From Anaerolineales bacterium (GTDB lineage Bacteria; Chloroflexota; Anaerolineae; Anaerolineales; Villigracilaceae): a stretch of 33,376 nucleotides of DNA. The stretch lies in contig JAGUZU010000108.1 of the NCBI GenBank assembly GCA_020060625.1, forward strand, positions 1 to 33,376, in the 5' to 3' direction. Below, piece after piece: positions 7,187-13,506 of the stretch. The notes below the pieces were generated by a model. The model was not told the origin of the DNA, did no database searches, and was given only the letters and a program-made list of their open reading frames with translations. A program made the position numbers and the translations under genes. The first letter of the stretch is position 1. Each line of letters opens with the position of its first letter.

Positions 7187-8077
7187 ATGAAACGCGCGGT
7201 CAGCATCAGCCTCGGCAGTTCCAAACGCGATAAAAGCGTGAAGGTGAATCTCAACGGTGTCGAGATTTTCGTCGAACGCATCGGCACGGATGGCGACCTC
7301 GAAAAGGCGCGCCGGATGTATCTGGAATTGGATGGCAAAGTAGATGCCTTCGGCGTGGGCGGCGTGGATTTATATCTCCGCCTCGATGACAGGGAGTACC
7401 CGCTTCATGCCGCGCTCAAGCTTGTTTCCGGCATCGAACAGACTCCACTCTGCGACGGGCGCGGACTCAAGCACACGCTCGAACGGCGCGTCTTTGAACT
7501 GGCGAAACTGCCGCTTGGAGAAACCCGCTTTGCGCAGGCGTTCGTCCCCGTCGCGGCGGATCGGCTTGGGTTGGCGGAGGCAGTTTCAGAGGTCAGCGAA
7601 CGAAGCGTGTTCGGGGATTTGATGATCGCCTTGGGAGTCCCGCTTCCCATTCATGGCATTCGCAATTTCAAGCGGGTCGCGCGTGTCATGCTGCCCATCG
7701 TCAGTCACTTCCCGATGAGCATGATCTTCTACGGCAGTGACGGCGCGGAACACGAGCCAAAGTACGTGAAATATTTCGATGAATCTGATCTGATCGCGGG
7801 CGATTTTCTCTTCATGCGAAAGTACATGCCGAAGGATTTATCGGGCAAAACCATCGTGACAAACACAACGACGGAAGAGAATATTGCGCTGTTGAAGGAA
7901 CGCGGTGTGAAAACCGTCATCACGACCACGCCGCGCTTTGACGGGCGTTCGTTCGGCACGAACATGAACGAAGCCATGCTGACGGCGTACGCAGGCAAAG
8001 GGCGGCGCTTGAGCGACGCCGAGTTGAACGGGTTGATCGATACGCTGGGAATCAAACCGACGGTATTGCAGTTATAA
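7187..8077 (+). CDS. Conserved protein of uncertain function (quinate 5-dehydrogenase-like by homologue naming)
   Basis: A 296-residue soluble protein. From memory, related proteins in Chloroflexota and anaerobic Firmicutes are often labelled quinate/shikimate 5-dehydrogenase, but I see no clear shikimate-dehydrogenase signature (no GxGGxxxA nucleotide site and no SVT/NKTD block). Visible features are a basic N-terminus with SLGSSKRDK, a GTDGD motif near 45, DAFGVGGVDLYL (about 60-71), LCDGRGLKHTLERR, and a C-terminal segment with NTTTEENIALLKERGVKTV and TTTPRFDGRSFGTN, which suggests an alpha/beta fold. The ATG directly follows the TGA of the MBL hydrolase, with GAGTGA upstream. Treat the enzymatic name as unproven. 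Confidence 0.6.
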   Translation: MKRAVSISLGSSKRDKSVKVNLNGVEIFVERIGTDGDLEKARRMYLELDGKVDAFGVGGVDLYLRLDDREYPLHAALKLVSGIEQTPLCDGRGLKHTLERRVFELAKLPLGETRFAQAFVPVAADRLGLAEAVSEVSERSVFGDLMIALGVPLPIHGIRNFKRVARVMLPIVSHFPMSMIFYGSDGAEHEPKYVKYFDESDLIAGDFLFMRKYMPKDLSGKTIVTNTTTEENIALLKERGVKTVITTTPRFDGRSFGTNMNEAMLTAYAGKGRRLSDAELNGLIDTLGIKPTVLQL

Positions 8078-8123
8078 AAAAGACTTGCACAGAATTTATG
8101 GGTGGATTCGGTTTTGCAAACAA

Positions 8124-8192
8124 ATGGGACGCGGACGAGCGCGGAAAACGCGGATAAAAAACCAGCGTCTTTGGCGTTTATCCGCGTCCCAT
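8124..8192. repeat. Nested inverted repeat
   Basis: ATGGGACGCGGA (8124-8135) is perfectly complementary to TCCGCGTCCCAT (8181-8192). An inner ACGCGGATAAA (8148-8158) is perfectly complementary to TTTATCCGCGT (8177-8187). The inner and outer right arms overlap, so the two hairpins are mutually exclusive. Confidence 0.65.
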
Positions 8193-8221
8193 ATTAAATT
8201 CGCAGAAAATCAGTTTGCTTT

Positions 8222-8246
8222 AACGGTTCTCCGGGGTTAAGTGGGG
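8222..8246. repeat. AACGG...TTAAGTGGGG dispersed motif, copy 1
   Basis: This 25-base motif is 21/25 identical to 33283-33307. The shared ends are AACGG and TTAAGTGGGG. In both places a long hairpin-forming sequence lies within about 15 bases downstream, so the conserved part may be the head of a larger non-coding element. Confidence 0.6.
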
Positions 8247-8257
8247 CTTTGGTACAT

Positions 8258-8314
8258 GGACAACACGGAATGCGCGGATTTCCTCAACCTTTTCAGAAAA
8301 TCTCCGTGTTGTCC
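8258..8314. repeat. Perfect 12-bp inverted repeat
   Basis: GGACAACACGGA (8258-8269) pairs perfectly with TCCGTGTTGTCC (8303-8314) across a 33-base loop. It follows the 8222-8246 motif directly. On the - strand it lies just beyond thrC and may also help end that transcript. Confidence 0.65.
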
Positions 8315-8365
8315 GTCCAATCGGTGTACAAAAAGGGTTTTCCCATCGAATCCCAAAAAGCCGTT

Positions 8366-9577
8366 TTAACTCTTGTCCAAATATTTCAATCCTGACCCCG
8401 TATTGAATAACACCACCCTTTCATCGGGGTGGATCCATTTCTGTTCCACGAGTTCCTTTAAGGCGGCAAGGGTGGCGGCGCCTTCCGGGGCGGCGAAGAT
8501 GCCCTCGGCTCGCGCCAGTTCGTGCTGGGCTTTGATGATTTCTTCATCTTCCACGGCAATGGCTGTGCCGTTGCTCTCGTACAGGTCGCGCAGGATCAAA
8601 TGGTCGGCGAAACTTTTCGGCACACGCAGACCGGATGCGATGGTATGGGCGTTCGTCCAGAAATCGCAGAATTCCGCTCCTTTTCCGAACGCCAGCGGCA
8701 CGGGGGCGCATCCCGCTGCCTGCACCGCCACCATGCGCGGACGTTTCCTGGTTTCCAGCCAGCCGAGTTCCTCCATCTCCTTGAAGGCTTTCCACATGCC
8801 GACCAGCCCCGTCCCGCCGCCAGTGGGATAGATGATGACGTCGGGCAGTTCCCAATCGAAATGTTCCGCCAGTTCATACCCCATGACCTTCTTGCCTTCG
8901 GCGCGATAGGGCTCTTTGAATGTCGAAACGTCGAACCAGCCTTCCTCGCGCGCCTTCTCCCCCGCCATGCCCGCCGCATCGCTGATGATGCCGTCGATCA
9001 GGATCACTTCCGCGCCGACGATGCGGCTTTCTTCGATGTTCGCATGAGGCGTGTCGTTGGGCATGTAGATCATCGCCTGCATTCCGGCGCGCGCCGCATA
9101 AGCCGCCATTGCCCCGCCCGCATTCCCCGCGGTGGGAATAATGACTTTTTTGACGCCGAGTTCCTTTGCCTTGGAGACCGCCGCCGAGAGTCCGCGCGCT
9201 TTGAAGGAGCCGGTCGGGTTGCTGCTTTCCTCCTTGACGTACAACTGAGTCAGCCCAAGCGTTTTTCCGAGACTGTTGAGCGGCAATAACGCTGTGTCGC
9301 CTTCGCCCAATGTGACCTGATTGGAAGGGTCAAGAACGGGCAGCACTTCGTGCCAGCGCCACATCCCGCGCGGGCGGCGGCTGATTTCATCCCGGTCCAC
9401 TTCGGCGCGGGCTGAATTCAGGTCGTAATTTACCAACAGCGTGGATTGGCAATCCGGGCAGTAGGTATGGATTTGTCCGGTCTGGTATGTTTTACCGCAG
9501 CCGGAGCATTGCAAATCGGAAAGATAAGACGTTCTTGCATGGGTATTTTTGTTTTTCAATTTGACGGAATATGACAT
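8366..9577 (-). CDS. thrC: Threonine synthase
   Basis: A PLP-dependent enzyme converting O-phosphohomoserine to threonine. The 403-residue protein begins with a zinc-ribbon-like segment (Cys24, Cys27, Cys40, Cys43), as in many archaeal and Chloroflexota threonine synthases. The PLP lysine is Lys126 in PTGSFKARG. The AGNAGGAMAAYAARAG and YPTGGGTGLVGMWK loops bind the cofactor phosphate. NTGSGLKY closes the fold. It is the last gene of the - strand signalling run, 29 bases after the stand-alone receiver, with no clear Shine-Dalgarno. It shares the overall layout of the PLP domain of the upstream fusion (10008-11660) but has no receiver. Confidence 0.93.
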   Translation of the reverse strand: MSYSVKLKNKNTHARTSYLSDLQCSGCGKTYQTGQIHTYCPDCQSTLLVNYDLNSARAEVDRDEISRRPRGMWRWHEVLPVLDPSNQVTLGEGDTALLPLNSLGKTLGLTQLYVKEESSNPTGSFKARGLSAAVSKAKELGVKKVIIPTAGNAGGAMAAYAARAGMQAMIYMPNDTPHANIEESRIVGAEVILIDGIISDAAGMAGEKAREEGWFDVSTFKEPYRAEGKKVMGYELAEHFDWELPDVIIYPTGGGTGLVGMWKAFKEMEELGWLETRKRPRMVAVQAAGCAPVPLAFGKGAEFCDFWTNAHTIASGLRVPKSFADHLILRDLYESNGTAIAVEDEEIIKAQHELARAEGIFAAPEGAATLAALKELVEQKWIHPDERVVLFNTGSGLKYLDKS

Positions 9578-9606
9578 TGTTTGCGTCCGTGTATGTTTTT
9601 TTTATT

Positions 9607-9993
9607 TTACTTTACGGCGGGCGAGGGGATGAACGCCTCCACCCGTGCCCATAGTTCCCGGATGTTGATCGGCTTGGACATATATATATCACACCCTGCG
9701 GAAAGCGCCTTCTCCGCGTCGCCTTTCAGGGCGTTGGCGGTGATGGCGATAATGGGGATATATGCCAGATCGATCTTTCGATTGGCTCGCAGCCTGCGCG
9801 CCACTTCATACCCGTCGATGTCGGGCAGGTTGATATCCAACAGGATCAAATCCACATCGTTTTGTTCGGCGGTCTCCACACCCGTCAGACCGTCCCCGGC
9901 TTCCAGCACGGCATATCCGCGCGATTCCAAGGCGCGTTTTACCAGCGTCATATTATCCGGGTTGTCTTCTATATATAAAACCGTGTTTCCCAT
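9607..9993 (-). CDS. Stand-alone response regulator receiver (CheY/DivK-like)
   Basis: A 128-residue single receiver domain, probably a phosphate shuttle or allosteric partner. It begins MGNTVLYIEDNPDN, with the acidic pair at about 9-10. The phospho-acceptor is the Asp in LILLDINLPD (about 54), followed by ITAN (Thr/Ser switch) and the conserved Lys in MSKPIN (about 106). It has no output domain. The start at 9993 is supported by a strong AGGAGG, positioned directly after the stop codon of the PLP-receiver fusion. An in-frame open extension to 10965 runs antisense to nothing real but lies on top of the upstream gene in another frame, so it was not used. Cognate kinases are likely the nearby histidine kinases. 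Confidence 0.93.
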   Translation of the reverse strand: MGNTVLYIEDNPDNMTLVKRALESRGYAVLEAGDGLTGVETAEQNDVDLILLDINLPDIDGYEVARRLRANRKIDLAYIPIIAITANALKGDAEKALSAGCDIYMSKPINIRELWARVEAFIPSPAVK

Positions 9994-10007
9994 AAATGGT
10001 TCCTCCT

Positions 10008-11660
10008 TTAATAGATACCGCTTTCGATTTTGTCTTCGATGACGTTGATGACCTTGTCCACGAATTTGCGCGCGGTCAGGGTTCCTTTTTGATAGACCGC
10101 CTCGATATGACCGTTGAGCCGCTCCCGCTCCCCGGCGGTGATGTCTTTGGCGCTGACGACCACCACGGGAATGTCCTTCGTGCGCGGGTCCAGTTTCAAT
10201 TCCTCCACGAACCCAAACCCGTCGAGTCCGGGCATCATCAGGTCGCTGACAATCAGGTCGGGGAGTTTTTGACGCGCAATGGAGAGTCCCTCCCAGCCGT
10301 CCCTGGCGTGGAAGAGGCGGTAGTTCTTTTTGCTTTCGAGCAGGCGGCGGATGAGAAGCGCGTCGTCGTCGTTGTCGTCCACCAGTAATACGGTGGTGGT
10401 TCGTTCGTCCAGGTTTTCGAGAGCGGCTTGCAAACCCTCGCGCGGGGCGGGAGATTGATCCTTGCTGAGATGGACGTCCACAGCCCACTGGTCGCCGAGG
10501 ACGTGTTTTTCGACGGGGAAGGTGTGACCCGTGCAGTTGACGACGACGGTTTCTTCGCGCGCGATGACGCCTTGCTTGGATAATTTTTCGAATCCGGCGA
10601 AGGCGACGGCGGTTGCCGGCTCGACAGCCATTCCCTCGCTCTTGGCGAGTTTCTTCATTGCATTGTAGGCTTCGAGGTCTGTCACGGCTTCCATTGTGCC
10701 GCCGTATTGTTGTATGAGCGCCCATAACCGGGTGTAGGATTCGCCGGGATCGCCGGTGGAGAGAATGATGATGCGCGTATCGGGGATGACGGGGGCGGCA
10801 ATTTCCCTGCCTTGTTTGAACGCCTTGACCATCGGCGCGCAGCCTTCCGCCTGGATGATGGCGAGTTTGGGAATTTTGTGAATCAGCCCCATCTCGAACA
10901 TTTCCTTGAAGCCGCTGTACACGCCGAGGGGTCCCATCCCCCCGCTGACGGCTTGAATGTACCAATCCGGGGCGCGCCAGCCGAGTCCTTCCACGATCTC
11001 GTAGGCGATGGTCTTCATGGATTCGCGGGCGGGGATGGAATTCGAGCCGCGATCCAGGTGGAGGTTTTTTCGTTTGGCAAACTGCGCGGCGATCTGTTTG
11101 GTCTGGTCGTAGTTGCCGCTGACGCGGATGACTTCCGCGCCAAAGAGGGCGGCTTCGCGCAGTTTTTCCTGCGGCACGAGGCTGGTCATGAAGACCCAGA
11201 GTTTGATGCCCGCGCGGGCGCAGGCGGCGGCGTAGGCGACTGCCGCGTTGCCGGTGGAGGCGATCACGGCTTCGCGGATTCCGTTCTCGTTCATGGCGGC
11301 AACGGCGACGGCGGCTTGCCTGTCCTTGAAGGAGGAGGTCGGGGCGTAGCGTTCGTCTTTGATGTAAACAGAATCAAGCCCGAGGTCCGGCGCGAAGCGT
11401 TGCGAAAGCCAGAGGGGTGTGCCGCCTGCGGGGTACAGGTCGAGGGCGGCGGGGTCTTTCAAAGGCAGGACGTCCTGATAGCGCCACATGTTTTTGGGGC
11501 GGTTGGGGATGCCGCGCAGGATTTCGCGTTTGAAGGATTCGTAGTCGTAGCGCGGTTCCAACCATTGCGATTCGCATGTTTTGCAAACGGCTGGTTTGAA
11601 AGGTTCGTAGGGTTGTTTTTCGCCGCAAGCGGCGCATTGAAGGAAGAGGGGAGAAGCCAT
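10008..11660 (-). CDS. Threonine-synthase-like PLP enzyme fused to a C-terminal receiver domain
   Basis: A 550-residue continuous reading frame. Residues 1-395 are a threonine-synthase-type PLP enzyme: zinc-ribbon-like Cys9, Cys12, Cys26, Cys29; PLP lysine Lys112 in TSSFKDR; phosphate-binding ASTGNAAVAYAAACARAG (134-151); and VSGGMGPLGVYSGFKEM (238-254). A linker of about 25 residues leads to a receiver domain (about 421-550). There the acidic pocket is Asp428/Asp429, the phospho-acceptor Asp473 (VSDLMMPG), the switch Ser503 and the lysine Lys525, all present. The enzyme half may be a second threonine synthase or a related beta-replacing PLP enzyme. Its activity or localisation may be controlled by phosphorylation; that is inference. 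The start at 11660 is one base after the stop of the upstream kinase, with AGAGG eight bases upstream. An open extension to 11948 overlaps that kinase out of frame and was rejected. Confidence 0.93.
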   Translation of the reverse strand: MASPLFLQCAACGEKQPYEPFKPAVCKTCESQWLEPRYDYESFKREILRGIPNRPKNMWRYQDVLPLKDPAALDLYPAGGTPLWLSQRFAPDLGLDSVYIKDERYAPTSSFKDRQAAVAVAAMNENGIREAVIASTGNAAVAYAAACARAGIKLWVFMTSLVPQEKLREAALFGAEVIRVSGNYDQTKQIAAQFAKRKNLHLDRGSNSIPARESMKTIAYEIVEGLGWRAPDWYIQAVSGGMGPLGVYSGFKEMFEMGLIHKIPKLAIIQAEGCAPMVKAFKQGREIAAPVIPDTRIIILSTGDPGESYTRLWALIQQYGGTMEAVTDLEAYNAMKKLAKSEGMAVEPATAVAFAGFEKLSKQGVIAREETVVVNCTGHTFPVEKHVLGDQWAVDVHLSKDQSPAPREGLQAALENLDERTTTVLLVDDNDDDALLIRRLLESKKNYRLFHARDGWEGLSIARQKLPDLIVSDLMMPGLDGFGFVEELKLDPRTKDIPVVVVSAKDITAGERERLNGHIEAVYQKGTLTARKFVDKVINVIEDKIESGIY

Positions 11661-11661
11661 G

Positions 11662-13503
11662 TTATTTGCCTCTTGTGACGGGTTCCGGGTCTGCGATTTT
11701 TGCTTCGATGGGCAGGAAGATGTAGAAGGTGGAGCCTTCGCCTTCCACGCCGCTGCTTTCTGCCCACAGGCGTCCGCCGTGCATTTCGATGAGGCGGCGG
11801 CTAATGGGCAGCCCCAGCCCCGTGCCGCCCGCTTTGCGGGTGGTGGAGGAATCCACCTGGGTGAATTCTTGGAAGATGGTTTCGAGCTGGTCGGCGGGGA
11901 TGCCGATGCCGGTATCTTTGACTGCGACAAGCACGTTGTTTTTTTCACAGACGGCGCGGAGGGAGATTTTTCCCTTTTCGGTGAATTTGATGGCGTTGGT
12001 GACGATGTTGATCAAGACCTGGCGCAGGCGGGTGCGGTCGGCGCTGATCTCGACTTCCCTGTCCGAGTCGGGTTCGATGACGAGGGCAATCCTCTTGTCG
12101 CTTGCAAGCAGCCCGGTGATGCCGGTGACTTCCTCGATGATCTCGTTCAGGTTGAAGGTTTCGACGGTGAGGTTGAGCGTCCCGGATTCGATCTTTGCCA
12201 TATCCAGCACGTCGTTGATGAGGTGAAGAAGGTGTTGACCGTTTTTCTGGATCAATTTGAGATCGTTATCCATGTTGGGTGTGAGGGGACCATCCAGCCC
12301 CTCGATCATCACATCTGCAAAGCCGAGGATGGAGTTGAGCGGCGTGCGCAATTCATGCGACATGTTCGCAAGGAAGGAGGATTTGAGACGGTCCAGTTCC
12401 ATTAATTCTTCGGCGCGCTGCTGCAATTCCTCGGTCAGGCGCAGGGTTTCGATGTGAATGCTGGCTTGCGCGGCGATTGCCGAGACGATTTCAGTCATTT
12501 CGGGGGAAACGTGACCCAAACCGGATACAGCCAGTTGACCGATGGCTTCCCCGCGGACGACGATGGGGTGCGAAAGGTCAATGCTGGAAGGCGGAGCGCT
12601 CAAAGGCTGAACCTGATTCGAATCGTAAAGAAAGCCGAGCGACTTCTTCTTTTTCTTTGCGCGCTCGGAGTATTCGCGCCATTCCTCGCGGGTCAGGCGG
12701 CGGGCGGCTTCCTCTGCTTCGGCGCGAGCGCGAGCGGCTTCCGCAAGCAGGCGCAGGTTTTCCACTTGCTGGGCGACCTGCCTGGCAACCGCCGAGACCA
12801 TCGCCTTATCTTCATGGGTCGGCGGGCGCGCGGGGTCGGATTTGACGAGCAGGCTGCCGATGTGTTCGTCCAGCACTTCGATGGTTTCATGGATGTCCGC
12901 CTCATCAACGTTCGGATTTGCGACGGGGGCGACCTCCGCCTGATCGTACAGGTATCCGATGCGCTCGTTGTTGCGGATTCCATCGAGGAAGGACGCCCAA
13001 CTTTCGTGGATGAAACGACGGCTTGCCGCCTCCGCCTCCGCCCGGGCTTGTTCGGCGGCGGTCAGCAGGCGCAAACTCTGAATCTGAAGCGAAGCGCGCT
13101 GGGCGATTGCTTCCGCCAGGCTGGCGTCTTCTTTTGTCCATCCGCGTTGGGGAGGCGGCTCGGCAACGATCCTGCCGATGGCTCCGTCTGTTCCAACGAG
13201 GGGCAATTGGAGGACGTTATGGTCGTTTCGCGGCGTTTCGATGGCGGAAGACGGCATGGATTCAAGCCGCGTTCCGGCATAGACGTAACCGACCTGTTCC
13301 TTTTCATATAAGGCGGGCGAACCGGCGCGGGTCGAGCTCGCCGGTTCCCGGTCATGCAAGATGCGGGCTTCCATTTCGGCGACGCGCGCTCGCAGCGCTT
13401 CCAACTCGCGTTGGATGGCTTCCGTTCCGGCGTCTGGGTGCCCAGCCAGGCGTTCGATATCCGCAAAGAGCGCCGCCAGCCGCTGGCGGGATTTGTCCGT
13501 CAT
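11662..13503 (-). CDS. Soluble histidine kinase with three tandem degenerate GAF-like units
   Basis: A 613-residue kinase with no membrane segment. An N-terminal coiled coil (about 25-50) is followed by three similar sensor units at about 71-147, 182-255 and 288-358. Each starts with a GY/FVYD or GYLYD-type strand and ends in an ARAEAE-rich helix. HisKA follows with the phospho-accepting His383 in MSHELRTPLN. The HATPase has an N box (LINIVTNAIKFT), G1 DTGIGIP (530-536) and G2 GGTGLGL (559-565), so it is catalytically complete. It starts three bases after the stop of a membrane sensor that lacks a kinase core, and ends one base before the PLP-receiver fusion. Together these suggest a sensor-kinase-target chain. 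Confidence 0.93.
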   Translation of the reverse strand: MTDKSRQRLAALFADIERLAGHPDAGTEAIQRELEALRARVAEMEARILHDREPASSTRAGSPALYEKEQVGYVYAGTRLESMPSSAIETPRNDHNVLQLPLVGTDGAIGRIVAEPPPQRGWTKEDASLAEAIAQRASLQIQSLRLLTAAEQARAEAEAASRRFIHESWASFLDGIRNNERIGYLYDQAEVAPVANPNVDEADIHETIEVLDEHIGSLLVKSDPARPPTHEDKAMVSAVARQVAQQVENLRLLAEAARARAEAEEAARRLTREEWREYSERAKKKKKSLGFLYDSNQVQPLSAPPSSIDLSHPIVVRGEAIGQLAVSGLGHVSPEMTEIVSAIAAQASIHIETLRLTEELQQRAEELMELDRLKSSFLANMSHELRTPLNSILGFADVMIEGLDGPLTPNMDNDLKLIQKNGQHLLHLINDVLDMAKIESGTLNLTVETFNLNEIIEEVTGITGLLASDKRIALVIEPDSDREVEISADRTRLRQVLINIVTNAIKFTEKGKISLRAVCEKNNVLVAVKDTGIGIPADQLETIFQEFTQVDSSTTRKAGGTGLGLPISRRLIEMHGGRLWAESSGVEGEGSTFYIFLPIEAKIADPEPVTRGK

Positions 13504-13506
13504 ACG

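Larger units (their letters stand above)
8078..8365. other. Repeat-rich convergent intergenic region
   Basis: These 288 bases separate the + strand metabolic run from the - strand signalling run. No credible ORF or RNA gene is seen. The content is two long inverted repeats (8124-8192 and 8258-8314) and a 25-base motif (8222-8246) that recurs near the window end. A short GGGAAAACCC followed by TTTTT, read on the - strand near 8328-8347, could be a weak terminator for thrC. Confidence 0.6.

Noticed and set aside
9607..10965. Extended 452-residue version of the stand-alone receiver
   Set aside because: The extra N-terminal part is low-complexity and overlaps the PLP-receiver fusion out of frame. 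A strong AGGAGG supports the start at 9993.
11661..11948. N-terminal extension of the PLP-receiver fusion
   Set aside because: These residues overlap the end of the upstream kinase in another frame. The zinc-ribbon domain begins right after the ATG at 11660.
12454..13311. 285-residue + strand frame opposite the soluble kinase
   Set aside because: The - strand carries a complete histidine kinase with all motifs; the + frame shows no recognisable domain.
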